Of a stretch of 64,000 nt of DNA, positions 1 to 9,970 are shown piece after piece. Position 1 is the stretch's first letter; every line of letters begins with the position of its first letter. The translations under genes were made by a program, and so were the position numbers. Location of the stretch: the NCBI RefSeq assembly GCF_009764685.1, contig NZ_VHLM01000004.1, positions 62,001 to 126,000 of the forward strand, in the 5' to 3' direction. Below the pieces are notes generated by a model. That model saw only the letters and a list, made by a program, of their open reading frames with translations, was not told the origin of the DNA and ran no database searches. Origin of the DNA: Flavobacterium sp. I-STPP5a. GTDB lineage: Bacteria; Bacteroidota; Bacteroidia; Flavobacteriales; Flavobacteriaceae.

Positions 1-245
1 TTGCTAAGTTCAAAGCCTTAACCGAAGCTGAAGTAAGAACACTAGTAGTCGATGATAAATGGCTTACCAGCTTACAAACCGTGATACAAACCGAAATTGA
101 TGCTATCTCACAACGGTTAACCACTAGAGTAAAAGAATTATCAGACCGCTACGAAAATTCTTTAGGAGAATTGGATTGTGAAACAAAATCTTTAGAGGAT
201 AAAGTTAATATTCATCTTGAAAAAATGGGATTAAGATGGAATTAA
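1..245 (+). CDS. hsdM: Type I restriction-modification DNA methyltransferase HsdM, C-terminal end (partial)
   Basis: The frame is open from the window edge and stops at 243-245, giving the last 80 or so residues. The translation is charged and helical and ends in MGLRWN, with a segment (VVDDKWLTSLQTVIQTEID) typical of the C-terminal helical region of HsdM, which contacts HsdS. The catalytic SAM-binding and NPPF motifs lie upstream of the window. The stop overlaps the hsdS start by 10 bases, the usual hsdM-hsdS coupling. In the complex HsdM modifies adenine at the site chosen by HsdS. The identification leans on context as well as the C-terminal sequence. Confidence 0.85.
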   Translation, partial: AKFKALTEAEVRTLVVDDKWLTSLQTVIQTEIDAISQRLTTRVKELSDRYENSLGELDCETKSLEDKVNIHLEKMGLRWN

Positions 246-1462
246 CACAACAGAAGTACAAAGAAACGGAAGCTGGATTAATTCCAGAAGATTGGACTCT
301 GGAAAAGATTGAAGATTTTGCTTCAATTACTACTGGAGGAAGTGATACCCAAGACCGTGTTAAAGATGGAGAATATCCTTTTTATGTAAGGTCAAACACA
401 ATTGAAAGAATCAACAAATATTCTTTTGATGGCGAGGCAATATTAACCTCTGGTGATGGTGTAGGTGTTGGTAAAATATTTCATTATGTTACTGGTAAGT
501 TTGACTATCATCAAAGAGTTTATAACTTATTCAACTATAGACAAGATGTATACGGTAAGTACCTCTTCTTTCAGTTTTCGACTAACTTTTATAAAAAGGT
601 TATGTCAATGACTGCTAAATCATCCGTTGATTCTGTTAGAAGAGAAATGATAGCCGACATGAAAATCCCGCTCCCACCAACCCTAGAAGAACAAAAAGCC
701 ATAGCCGCCGCCTTGAGTGATGTAGATGAATTGATTAGTAATTTAAACCAACTCATCACCAAAAAGAAAGCGATTAAACAAGGTGCCATGCAACAGCTTT
801 TAACGCCACCGAACAAAGGTGGTAAACGGTTGGCAGGGTTTACTGAGGATTGGGATTTTAGAACCATTGGTGAGCTCTGTAAAACATTTACTAAGCAAAC
901 AGGGTTCGACTATTCAAATCACATAAAACCAACACTAATTAATAAAAAACAAACGGATTATCTACCGTTTATCCAAAACAAAGATTTTAATGGTCATAAA
1001 GTAAACTTTGATACTGATTACTATATTCCTCAAGATGTAGCTGTACGCTTCCCAATGATTTTATTGAATGAAAGATGTTTGATGATTTCCATTTCAGGCA
1101 GTATAGGAAAAGTTGGAATTTTTAACAATAAAGAAATTGCTTTTATTGGTGGAGCGGTATCAGTAGGAAAGTTTATCAACCCACTCTATTTGGATTGGGT
1201 CATGAATTATCTACATTCAGAAGCTGGACAAAACATGATGTTGAAGGACGTTAAGGCAGGGTCGCATCAAAACCTAATTCTCGATGACATTAGAAAAATG
1301 AAAATTCCCATGCCAAAAATTGAAGAACAAAATGCTGTGTGTCAAATTCTATCAGATATAAATGAAGATATAGATAAATTAGAAACAAAAAAAGCAAAAT
1401 ACCAAGTTATAAAACAAGGCATGATGCAAGAATTATTAACGGGTAAAATTAGGTTGGTGTGA
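236..1462 (+). CDS. hsdS: Type I restriction enzyme specificity subunit HsdS
   Basis: This 408-residue protein sets the DNA target of the type I complex. It shows the classical two-fold plan: a first target-recognition domain (about residues 15-150), a conserved helical spacer starting LEEQKAIAAALSDVDELI (about 151-192), a second recognition domain (about 200-360), and a second helical repeat starting IEEQNAVCQILSDINEDIDK and ending KQGMMQELLTGKIRLV. The two helical repeats resemble each other in protein sequence, as expected for the paired coiled coils that bind two HsdM copies. The start overlaps hsdM and the stop TGA overlaps the GTG start of the next gene by 4 bases. The recognition sequence cannot be predicted from sequence alone. 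Confidence 0.95.
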   Translation: MELTQQKYKETEAGLIPEDWTLEKIEDFASITTGGSDTQDRVKDGEYPFYVRSNTIERINKYSFDGEAILTSGDGVGVGKIFHYVTGKFDYHQRVYNLFNYRQDVYGKYLFFQFSTNFYKKVMSMTAKSSVDSVRREMIADMKIPLPPTLEEQKAIAAALSDVDELISNLNQLITKKKAIKQGAMQQLLTPPNKGGKRLAGFTEDWDFRTIGELCKTFTKQTGFDYSNHIKPTLINKKQTDYLPFIQNKDFNGHKVNFDTDYYIPQDVAVRFPMILLNERCLMISISGSIGKVGIFNNKEIAFIGGAVSVGKFINPLYLDWVMNYLHSEAGQNMMLKDVKAGSHQNLILDDIRKMKIPMPKIEEQNAVCQILSDINEDIDKLETKKAKYQVIKQGMMQELLTGKIRLV

Positions 1463-2910
1463 GTGAAGTAATAGAAGTTCAAATGGATATTGCGGAGCAT
1501 AAAGTTTCGCCAAAGGATTTAAAACCCAGTATCATTACGGTTGCTGATTTGCTCGTAGAGTCTAGGATAACATTTCCTAATTATCAAAGGCCCTACAAGT
1601 GGGAAACTAAGCATGTAAACCAGCTTATCAATGATATTATTACTTTCAATCACAAACCAGCCTATCGCCTCGGTACAGTTGTTATTCATCATGATGAAAA
1701 CGACCTATTAAATATTGTTGATGGGCAGCAACGCACCATTACTTTATTACTTATTACAAAAGCAATTTTAGCAAGGATTGATGCCAAACAAATAGAATTA
1801 AAAAATGAGGAACTAAAAAGGCTACTTAAGGACGTAAAGTCTAAAATGCCACAACCTCAATTTATTAATGAAATCACCATACAAAACATTCAAAGAAATT
1901 ATGCTGAAATTGAACGTCATGTAGCTAATTTTGATGAAGAAATACTGTTTTTTCTTTTCAACAAATGTGAATTTGTTAAATGTATTCTAACCGATATTTC
2001 AGAAGCTTTTCAGTTTTTTGACGCACAAAATGCTAGAGGTAAAGACCTTGACCCACATGATTTACTCAAGGCATTCCACTTAAGAGAGTTTAGTCAAAAA
2101 GAAAAAGAAGTACTTACTAAAACAGTTGCAACATGGGAAGACTTGGAAACAAGGACTTTGGTTACTTTATTTGGTAAATACCTTTTCCGTATTAAAGGAT
2201 GGGTGAAAGGACGTTCTTCTCGATATTTTACAAAAAATGAAGTAGATTTATTTAAAGGGATTACCTTAGATAAAATAGAAAATTACCCATTTACCAGAGG
2301 CATGCGTATTACGCACTTTTATGTAGATAAATACAACCAATCAGCCGATAGAGATATAGACCTTCAACACATGCATTTCCCTTTTCAGTTGGATGGACCC
2401 ATCATAAATGGAAAGCGTTTTTTTGAAATGATACATTTCTATGAACAAATTATATCTAATTATACAGGGGATTTTCTAAAACAATTAGATTTAAGTGCAG
2501 AAGCAGACGAAATCATATATGCAATTAATCATTATGACAAAAGACACCGAGATGGCGACCAGTTTGTGAGAACTTTATTTGATTGTGCTTTAATTTATTA
2601 TCACGATAAATTTGGCGAGGTAGAACTTTCTAGATTTATTGAGAAGGCTTTTATATGGGCTTATAAAGTCCGTTTACAGCAACAATCGGTTTACTTATCA
2701 ACTGCCGACAACTATGTTTTAGAAAATAATATTTTTAAAGAAATTTATGAAGCTGTAAACCCTAGCCAAGTGCTCAATTATTACATACCAGCACTTCATG
2801 AAATTCGTATAAAAAACCCAAAAACCTTAAATTATTATAGAAAGGGGCCAAACCCAAATAATTTAATTGCTATTTTCAAAACTTTAAGATACTACAATGG
2901 GGACTACTAA
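1459..2910 (+). CDS. DUF262-family protein (GmrS-like) inside the type I operon
   Basis: A 483-residue protein of the DUF262 family. It has the N-terminal YQRPYKWE motif and the signature D88-G-Q-Q-R92, which in GmrSD-type type IV restriction enzymes belongs to a ParB/Srx-like NTP-hydrolysing or nicking fold. I see no DUF1524 HNH signature in its C-terminal half, unlike the next gene. The start is GTG at 1459, overlapping the hsdS stop as GTGA, so translation is probably coupled. The stop overlaps the next start by 14 bases. Being sandwiched between hsdS and hsdR argues for a role in defence, possibly as partner of the next protein. That role is inferred. Confidence 0.85.
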   Translation: MSEVIEVQMDIAEHKVSPKDLKPSIITVADLLVESRITFPNYQRPYKWETKHVNQLINDIITFNHKPAYRLGTVVIHHDENDLLNIVDGQQRTITLLLITKAILARIDAKQIELKNEELKRLLKDVKSKMPQPQFINEITIQNIQRNYAEIERHVANFDEEILFFLFNKCEFVKCILTDISEAFQFFDAQNARGKDLDPHDLLKAFHLREFSQKEKEVLTKTVATWEDLETRTLVTLFGKYLFRIKGWVKGRSSRYFTKNEVDLFKGITLDKIENYPFTRGMRITHFYVDKYNQSADRDIDLQHMHFPFQLDGPIINGKRFFEMIHFYEQIISNYTGDFLKQLDLSAEADEIIYAINHYDKRHRDGDQFVRTLFDCALIYYHDKFGEVELSRFIEKAFIWAYKVRLQQQSVYLSTADNYVLENNIFKEIYEAVNPSQVLNYYIPALHEIRIKNPKTLNYYRKGPNPNNLIAIFKTLRYYNGDY

Positions 2911-4855
2911 TACAGAACAAGTACAGGAGTTTTCGGTAAAAACACTCTTGAGTACAACGGGCGAATATACAATACCAGTTTACCAAAGAAATTATGCTTG
3001 GGAAGAAACTCAAATTCGTCAATTAATAAAAGACATAATAGATTCGCTTAAGAAGAGTAGTACCAAAAAATATTACATAGGGACGCTAATAGTTGATAAA
3101 ACCGAAATAAACAACAAGAGCCTCTTTGAAACAATTGATGGGCAACAACGTTTAACGACATTAAATATTCTTTTAATTGCGATTAAAAACTATCCTCAAT
3201 TTAAACATATAAATACGGAATGGTTTGAACGATTAAATTTAAGTTTTTCAAATCGTCAAAAATCAGAAGAAGCCTTACTTGACCTATTTGGTAATTCTAA
3301 AATTGAAAGTAAAAAATATAATCCGTCTATCCTAGATGCTTACGATTTGGTAATTTCCATTTTAAATGAAGAGATAAAAGAAAGTGGTGATGTTACTATC
3401 GAGACCTTTACCGATTATTTATTCCATTATGTAACTATTTTACGAGTTGAGGTTCCACCACAGACCGACTTGAATCATTATTTTGAAATAATGAATAACA
3501 GAGGTGAACAATTAGAAAAACATGAAGTTTTAAAAGCTCGTTTATTAGAATCCTTTGATTTTATTAAGGATTTAGACGTTAAAGAAAAAAACAGCCATGT
3601 TTTCCATACAATTTGGGAAGCTTGCGCTAATATGGAAAAATACGTGCAATATGGTTTTCCAGTAGATGTTCGACACAACTTATTCGATTCTAACAACTGG
3701 GATAATTTCAAAGCTGAAAATTTTGATGAAGTTTTAAATCAATTTGGTGAAATCAAGAATCAAAAGCACCAAGAAGCACAATCTATTGACCAAATAATTA
3801 AAAAGCCTGTAAATGATTCGAGTAGAGAAAATGCTAGTGATGAAAATCCAGAACGATTTTATTCAGTAATCAATTTTTCAAACTTTTTATTACATGTAAT
3901 TAGAGTTACAACAAAACAAGACATCTTATTAGATGACAAAAAATTACTAGATAGTTTTGAAGAAATAGTAAATGAGAAAACAGACGAAGAGAAAATGATT
4001 TTTTCTCAAAATTTTGCTTTTAGTTTACTGAAGACAAAATATCTGTTTGATAAATTTATCATTAAACGAGATACATCGAAACAAAAAGAAGAATGGAGTT
4101 TATCCAAAATGAAGAATTCAAAACAACAAAGAGGAAATAGTATTGCCTATACAGCTAGCTATCCTAATAGTTTCGAAGATATTCATTTAAATAGACAGTT
4201 AGTTCAACTACTTTCTATGTTCCATGTTTCTATTCCAACACTATCTTATAAACATTGGTTAAATGCAGCATTACATTACGTGTATGAAAACCCTAAAACT
4301 TCAGCTGAGGACTATATTAATTTCTTGGAAAGAACTGCCGAAACTTTTATTTATAATCGAATAGTTGCTCACGAACCTCAAGAATATTATAAGATGATTT
4401 ATCATCCACAATCAATGAAGTTGAATAACCCAATTGACATAACAAAATTTAGTTTTGGGTCAATCACCAATAATTTGCTATTCAATTATGTTGATTATTT
4501 ACTTTGGAAAAGAGAAGTTAATAAAGAGAGTAAAGACTCAAAAATTATGGATTTTAAATTTACTTCTAGAAGTTCGGTTGAGCATTATTATCCTCAAAAT
4601 CCAAAAGAAGGATTCCCCAAAATGAAAGATTTAAATGCGCTGAACTGCTTTGGAAATTTATGTTTGATTAGTCACAGTAAAAATTCATCGTTGAGCAACT
4701 TTTCACCATTAAGTAAAGCTGAGTTTTATCTTAAAGGAGATATTGACAGTATCAAACAGTATATTATGCTGAGAAATGCTGATAATTGGGATGTTGAAGC
4801 AATACAAGACCATCAAAAAGAAATTTTTCAACTTTTAAAAATTGAAAATGAATAA
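2897..4855 (+). CDS. DUF262 plus DUF1524 (HNH) GmrSD-like nuclease
   Basis: A 652-residue protein combining an N-terminal DUF262 domain (VYQRNYAWEE near residue 30; D81-G-Q-Q-R85) with a C-terminal DUF1524-like HNH region: H563 in EHYYPQNP, N583, then GNLCLISHSKNSSLSN with N596. This is the single-chain GmrSD arrangement, in which DUF262 drives NTP-dependent action and the HNH domain cuts DNA. GmrSD enzymes characterised so far restrict phages carrying modified cytosines. The gene overlaps its neighbours on both sides by 14 bases, between another DUF262 gene and hsdR, so it is made with the type I complex. A stand-alone type IV activity or a helper role for the type I enzyme are both possible. 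Confidence 0.88.
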   Translation: MGTTNTEQVQEFSVKTLLSTTGEYTIPVYQRNYAWEETQIRQLIKDIIDSLKKSSTKKYYIGTLIVDKTEINNKSLFETIDGQQRLTTLNILLIAIKNYPQFKHINTEWFERLNLSFSNRQKSEEALLDLFGNSKIESKKYNPSILDAYDLVISILNEEIKESGDVTIETFTDYLFHYVTILRVEVPPQTDLNHYFEIMNNRGEQLEKHEVLKARLLESFDFIKDLDVKEKNSHVFHTIWEACANMEKYVQYGFPVDVRHNLFDSNNWDNFKAENFDEVLNQFGEIKNQKHQEAQSIDQIIKKPVNDSSRENASDENPERFYSVINFSNFLLHVIRVTTKQDILLDDKKLLDSFEEIVNEKTDEEKMIFSQNFAFSLLKTKYLFDKFIIKRDTSKQKEEWSLSKMKNSKQQRGNSIAYTASYPNSFEDIHLNRQLVQLLSMFHVSIPTLSYKHWLNAALHYVYENPKTSAEDYINFLERTAETFIYNRIVAHEPQEYYKMIYHPQSMKLNNPIDITKFSFGSITNNLLFNYVDYLLWKREVNKESKDSKIMDFKFTSRSSVEHYYPQNPKEGFPKMKDLNALNCFGNLCLISHSKNSSLSNFSPLSKAEFYLKGDIDSIKQYIMLRNADNWDVEAIQDHQKEIFQLLKIENE

Positions 4856-7800
4856 CATAGGTAAATCAGAAAGGATTTCTCAAAATAGAATCGTTCAATT
4901 ATTTCAAGATAAATTAAAGTACCAATATCTTGGTGATTGGCATGAAGAAACACGTATCCAGCCAATAGAAGAAGCTATTTTAAAAAAACATCTTCTATCA
5001 AAAGGATATTCAGCAGTTTTAGCTCAAAAAGCAGTTGATGAGTTAGTTAAAACATCCAAAAACTTATCCAATGGTTTGTATGATGCAAATAAAGAAGTCT
5101 ATCGTTTATTGCGTTATGGTGTCACGGTTAGAGAAGAATTAGGCCAACCCAAAGAAACGGTTTGGTTAATTGACTGGAAAAATCCAGAACAAAATGACTT
5201 TGCAATTGCTGAAGAAGTGACCGTACAAGGCAAGCATGTAAAAAGACCCGACATAGTCATTTATGTGAATGGTATTGCACTTGGAGTCATTGAATTAAAG
5301 AAAAGTAAAATTGGTTTTGAAGAAGGTATTAGACAAAATCTTGACAATCAAAAACCAGAGTTTATTCAAAACTTTTTTACCACTATGCAATTAGTAGTTG
5401 CTGGTAATGATACACAAGGTTTGCGTTACGGAACCATTGAAACCACTGAAAAATATTATTTGAAATGGAAAGAAGATTCAGCAGAATCTTATGATTACAT
5501 TCTAGACAAACATATTAGCCAGTTATTTGATAAATCAAGACTTTTAGAACTTATTTACGACTTCGTAATTTATGATAAGGGAATTAAAAAACTATGCAGA
5601 CCCAATCAGTTTTTTGGTATCAAAGCGGCCCATGACCATGTGAGAACAAAAACTGGTGGAATCATTTGGCACACTCAAGGTAGTGGAAAGAGTTTGACCA
5701 TGGTTTGGCTCACCAAATGGATTCGTGAAAATGTTAGAGACAGTCGAGTTTTAATCATCACTGACCGTGAAGAACTGGATGACCAAATTCAGAAGCTGTT
5801 CACAGGGGTTGACGAAACAATTTACAGGACCAAAAGCGGAAGAGACTTAATCCGAGTGCTAAACGAAAAAACTGAAATGCTAGTTTGTAGTTTGGTTCAT
5901 AAGTTTGGCAGAAAAACAGATGAAGGAGATTATGAATCTTACATTGAAGAGTTAAAATCTAGCTTAGGCTCTGATTTCGAGGCGAAAGGTGATATTTACG
6001 TTTTTGTTGATGAATGTCATCGCACCCAATCTGGAAAGCTACACGATGCGATGAAGTTAATTCTTCCAAATGCCTTATTCATTGGTTTTACTGGAACTCC
6101 GTTGTTAAAAAAGGACAAACAAAAGTCTATTGAAATATTCGGACCATACATTGGTAATCCCTACAAATTCGATGAAGCGGTTGAGGATGGGGTTGTTCTG
6201 GATTTATTATATGAAGCCAGAGATGTGGAGCAATTTGTAACCAACCAAGTTAAAATTGATGATTGGTTTGATGCCAAAACAAAAGGTTTAACTGATGTGG
6301 CCAAAGTGGAATTAAAAAGACGTTGGGGAACCATGCAAAAAGTATTGGGCTCCAAATCAAGATTGGAAGAAATTGTGGCTGATATCATTTTTGACTTTGA
6401 AACCAAACCAAGGTTAAAAACTGGTGAAGGAAATGCCATGTTAGTGTCTAGTTCCGTTCATCAAGCATGTAGATATTACGAGCTATTTCAAAATGTAGGA
6501 TTTAAAGAATGTGCTATTATTACCTCTTATCAACCACATCACTCTGATATTAAGGGAGAGGAAACAGGTGAAGGACTTACAGATAAACTGCTGAAATATG
6601 AAGTTTATACTAAAATGCTGAATGGAAAATCTACGGAGGACTTTGAATCTGAAGCTAAAGCAAAGTTTATCAAAGAACCGAGTAAAATGAAATTGTTAAT
6701 AGTTGTAGATAAGCTTTTAACGGGTTTTGACGCACCTTCAGCAACCTATCTGTATATTGACAAGAACATGCAAGACCATGGCTTATTTCAAGCTATTTGC
6801 CGTGTTAACCGAGTAGACACAGATGATAAGGAATATGGATATATTGTAGACTATAAAGATTTATTTAAATCACTTCAAAAATCTATTACAGATTACACAT
6901 CGGAAGTTTTTGATGACTATGATGCAAATGATGTCGATGGTTTATTGAAAAACAGATTAACAGAGAGTAAAGAACGACTAGAAACGGCTTTAGAAACGGT
7001 GAGAGCCATGTGTGAACCTGTTCATCCAAAAGATGAGCCAAATTACATTCGTTTTTTCTGTGGAAATCCAGAATTTAAGGATGATTTAAAGAAAACAGAA
7101 GAAAAACGAGTGGCTTTGTACAAAGCTGTAGTCACGCTGATTCGAGCATACGCAAATGTGGCTAATGAAATGCCAAAATTAGGGTTTTCTGACAAGGAAT
7201 CATTGGATATCAAAGTTGAAGTACAGCACTTTTCAGACCTTAGAGATACCATCAAACAAGCAAGCGGGGAATATTTAGATTTTAAACCTTTTGAGCCAGG
7301 AATGCGTCAATTAATGGATATGTATCTGAATGCTAATTCCAGTAAAAAGATATCCGATTTTGAGAATAAAACGCTTGTTGAATTAATTGTCCACCTAAGT
7401 GAGCCAGCACCAGAGTATAACAAAAGTAAATCGCATCAGTCGGTAGCTGAAACCATTGAAAACAATGTTAGAAAGGTAATTAACGAGGAGTCACAGACCA
7501 ATCCAAAATACTTTGAAAAGATGTCAAAGCTTTTGGATGAGTTAATTAAACAAAGAACGGAAGAAGCTATCGAATATGAAGCATACTTAGCTAAAATCAA
7601 AGAATTATCAGAGAAAATCACAACTCCTTCTGGAGGTGTAAATTATCCCGATTCAATTAATTCAAGAGCTAAGCAAGCACTTTATGATAACTTAGAGAAT
7701 AATGAAGCTGTCGCAAATCTATTGCATAAAACAATTTTAGATAATAAGCTTGACGGATGGCGTGACGGTGGTATCAAAGAAAAAAAATTGATGTTGGCCG

Positions 7801-7874
7801 TTAACCAAATCATTCAAGATGCCGATACTACGCTTTCAATTATGGACATCATAAAAGCACAAAATGAGTATTAG
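4842..7874 (+). CDS. hsdR: Type I restriction enzyme endonuclease/translocase subunit HsdR
   Basis: A 1010-residue motor and nuclease subunit. The N-terminal PD-(D/E)XK nuclease is visible as D137 in KRPDIVIY followed by E151-L-K153. The superfamily 2 helicase core has Walker A GSGKS (280-284), the DECH box (390-393), the GFTGTP motif and the QAICRVNRV motif VI. The C-terminal quarter is helical, as in HsdR subunits that dock on the methylase core. It translocates DNA with ATP and cuts unmodified phage or plasmid DNA at a distance. Start codons at 4842 and 4848 are both possible (MKMNN or MNN), both overlapping the previous stop. It overlaps the following metallopeptidase gene by 11 bases. 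Confidence 0.95.
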   Translation: MKMNNIGKSERISQNRIVQLFQDKLKYQYLGDWHEETRIQPIEEAILKKHLLSKGYSAVLAQKAVDELVKTSKNLSNGLYDANKEVYRLLRYGVTVREELGQPKETVWLIDWKNPEQNDFAIAEEVTVQGKHVKRPDIVIYVNGIALGVIELKKSKIGFEEGIRQNLDNQKPEFIQNFFTTMQLVVAGNDTQGLRYGTIETTEKYYLKWKEDSAESYDYILDKHISQLFDKSRLLELIYDFVIYDKGIKKLCRPNQFFGIKAAHDHVRTKTGGIIWHTQGSGKSLTMVWLTKWIRENVRDSRVLIITDREELDDQIQKLFTGVDETIYRTKSGRDLIRVLNEKTEMLVCSLVHKFGRKTDEGDYESYIEELKSSLGSDFEAKGDIYVFVDECHRTQSGKLHDAMKLILPNALFIGFTGTPLLKKDKQKSIEIFGPYIGNPYKFDEAVEDGVVLDLLYEARDVEQFVTNQVKIDDWFDAKTKGLTDVAKVELKRRWGTMQKVLGSKSRLEEIVADIIFDFETKPRLKTGEGNAMLVSSSVHQACRYYELFQNVGFKECAIITSYQPHHSDIKGEETGEGLTDKLLKYEVYTKMLNGKSTEDFESEAKAKFIKEPSKMKLLIVVDKLLTGFDAPSATYLYIDKNMQDHGLFQAICRVNRVDTDDKEYGYIVDYKDLFKSLQKSITDYTSEVFDDYDANDVDGLLKNRLTESKERLETALETVRAMCEPVHPKDEPNYIRFFCGNPEFKDDLKKTEEKRVALYKAVVTLIRAYANVANEMPKLGFSDKESLDIKVEVQHFSDLRDTIKQASGEYLDFKPFEPGMRQLMDMYLNANSSKKISDFENKTLVELIVHLSEPAPEYNKSKSHQSVAETIENNVRKVINEESQTNPKYFEKMSKLLDELIKQRTEEAIEYEAYLAKIKELSEKITTPSGGVNYPDSINSRAKQALYDNLENNEAVANLLHKTILDNKLDGWRDGGIKEKKLMLAVNQIIQDADTTLSIMDIIKAQNEY

Positions 7875-8592
7875 TCCAACGTTATTGCATATTGCTAATA
7901 TCGAAATTGATGTGATTAGAAAAGACATCAAGAATATGCATTTAGCGGTGTATCCACCACATGGTAGGATAAGGCTGGCAGTACCTCAAAACACAGATGA
8001 AGATGTTGTACGCCTATTTGCTATTAGTAAATTGGGGTGGATAAAAAAACATGTCAAAAATTTTCAAGAACAAGCTAGAGAAACCAAACGAGATTATGTG
8101 TCTGGTGAAAGTTTATTTTTTCAAGGGATTCGTTACCTATTAGAAGTTGAAGAACATAACGGCTATAGCTCCGTAAAGATTGAAGGAACTAAAAAAATAA
8201 AACTAAAAGTAAAACAAGGTGCAACAACTGAAGATAAGTCTTTAGTCATGCGTGAATGGTACCGCAAGCAATTAAAAATCCAATTAGAACCTTTGGTTGA
8301 AAAGTGGGAAAAAGTTATTGGAGTAACTGCAAATGATTGGGGTGTAAAACACATGAAAACCAAATGGGGTGCTTGCAATACCGATTCAAAAAGAATTTGG
8401 TTAAATTTAGAACTGGCAAAGAAACCACCTATTTGTTTGGAATATATTCTAGTTCATGAACTGGTCCATCTTCATGAAAGAAATCATAGTGAACGCTTTA
8501 TTCAACTCATGGATAAATTTATGCCTAAATGGCGCTTGCATCGTGAAGAATTAAATAATCTACCAATCGTGCATAATGATTGGGGGTATTAA
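7864..8592 (+). CDS. YgjP-type (DUF45) zinc metallopeptidase
   Basis: A 242-residue protein of the YgjP/DUF45 family, related to SprT and WLM metallopeptidases. The zinc site is H198-E199-L-V-H202 followed by HERNH, the HExxH pattern of the family; upstream it has the typical TKWGACN segment. No signal peptide is present, so it is cytoplasmic. It overlaps the hsdR end by 11 bases and is the last coupled gene of the operon. The physiological substrate of this family is poorly defined. Co-occurrence with hsdR is a recurring arrangement as I recall it, and the possible role, such as turnover of the restriction subunit, is inference only. Confidence 0.9.
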   Translation: MSISPTLLHIANIEIDVIRKDIKNMHLAVYPPHGRIRLAVPQNTDEDVVRLFAISKLGWIKKHVKNFQEQARETKRDYVSGESLFFQGIRYLLEVEEHNGYSSVKIEGTKKIKLKVKQGATTEDKSLVMREWYRKQLKIQLEPLVEKWEKVIGVTANDWGVKHMKTKWGACNTDSKRIWLNLELAKKPPICLEYILVHELVHLHERNHSERFIQLMDKFMPKWRLHREELNNLPIVHNDWGY

Positions 8593-8707
8593 GAATAGGT
8601 GTGGCAAAAAAAATATAATTAAAAATTGAGTAGAGCGTTAATTAGAAGTCAGACTTTTTGATTACACTATAATGTAAAGAAAAAATAATCAAGTAAAATT
8701 TAAAATT

Positions 8708-9970
8708 ATGAACGAAATTATTTGCCCAAATTGTAAAAAAGCTTTTAAAGTTGATGAAGCTGGCTTTGCAGATATTTTGAAACAAGTTCGTGACCACCAG
8801 TTTGAGGAAGAATTAGAAAAGCGGCTTATTTTAGCTGAAAAAGATAAAGAAAGTGCTGTAAATCTGGCATTAGCGACTCTTAAAAATACACTCCAAGAAG
8901 ATTTATCAAAAAAAGATAGAGAAATCATGGAATTAAAAGCCAAAAGCGATAGAGAACTTTCAGAAAAGTTAGCTAATAAAGAAACTGAGATTAATCAAAT
9001 CAAAGCAAAATTAGATAATGCTGAATTGGAGAAAAAATTATCCGTTACTGAAGCTGTCCAAAAGATAGAAAAAGAGCGTGATGATTTAGCAAATAATTTA
9101 AAACATAAAGAAACAGAAACGCAATTACTTGAAAAATCTTTAAACGAAAAATTCATTGCCGAACTCAGAACCAAAGACGAAATCATTAAGTTGAAGGATG
9201 AAGAAATTGCTTTGAGAAAAGATATGAAGTTAAAACTTTCAACCAAAATGGTGGGTGAAACACTAGAGCAACATTGTGAAACCGAATTCAATAAATTAAG
9301 AGCCACAGCATTTCAAAATGCTTATTTTGAAAAAGACAATAATTCAAGTTCGGGTAGCAAAGGAGATTTTATATACAGAGAAAATGATGAACAAGGAAAT
9401 GAAATCATTTCCATAATGTTTGAAATGAAAAATGAATCAGACCAAACAGCAACAAAAAAAAGAAATGAAGATTTTTTTAAAGAACTCGACAAAGACCGAA
9501 CGGAGAAAAAATGTGAATTTGCAGTTCTAGTAACATTATTAGAATCTGAAAGTGAATATTACAATACAGGTATTGTTGATGTATCTCATAAATACAGCAA
9601 AATGTATGTCGTTCGTCCACAGTTTTTTATTCCAATTATTACGCTTCTTCGAAACGCATCTATGAACTCCATGCAATACAAAGCAGAACTTAGTTTGATT
9701 CGAAATCAAAATATTGACATCACAAATTTCGAGGATAATATCAATAAGTTTAAAGAAGGTTTTGCCAAAAATTATGATTTAGCAAGTCGTAAATTTAAAA
9801 CAGCTATAGATGAAATTGACAAAACAATTGACCATCTGTATAAAACGAAAGAGGCATTACTGTCCTCTGAAAACAATCTTCGTTTAGCCAATAACAAAGC
9901 TGAAGATTTGACAATTAAAAAATTGACTAATGGTAATCCTACCATGAGAGCAAAGTTTGATGAGTTGTAA
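8708..9970 (+). CDS. DUF2130 coiled-coil protein with nuclease-like motif
   Basis: A 420-residue protein. The N-terminus has a half zinc-ribbon (C6-P-N-C9), then a long charged coiled coil to about residue 175, then a globular DUF2130 domain. That domain contains K-G-D220-F followed about 19 residues later by E239-M-K241, the spacing and chemistry of a PD-(D/E)XK active site, although nuclease activity is an inference. The gene starts 115 bases after the metallopeptidase gene on the same strand, so it may have its own promoter. Position beside a restriction operon and the architecture suggest a DNA-end or phage-related role, but family function is not established to my knowledge. Confidence 0.85.
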   Translation: MNEIICPNCKKAFKVDEAGFADILKQVRDHQFEEELEKRLILAEKDKESAVNLALATLKNTLQEDLSKKDREIMELKAKSDRELSEKLANKETEINQIKAKLDNAELEKKLSVTEAVQKIEKERDDLANNLKHKETETQLLEKSLNEKFIAELRTKDEIIKLKDEEIALRKDMKLKLSTKMVGETLEQHCETEFNKLRATAFQNAYFEKDNNSSSGSKGDFIYRENDEQGNEIISIMFEMKNESDQTATKKRNEDFFKELDKDRTEKKCEFAVLVTLLESESEYYNTGIVDVSHKYSKMYVVRPQFFIPIITLLRNASMNSMQYKAELSLIRNQNIDITNFEDNINKFKEGFAKNYDLASRKFKTAIDEIDKTIDHLYKTKEALLSSENNLRLANNKAEDLTIKKLTNGNPTMRAKFDEL

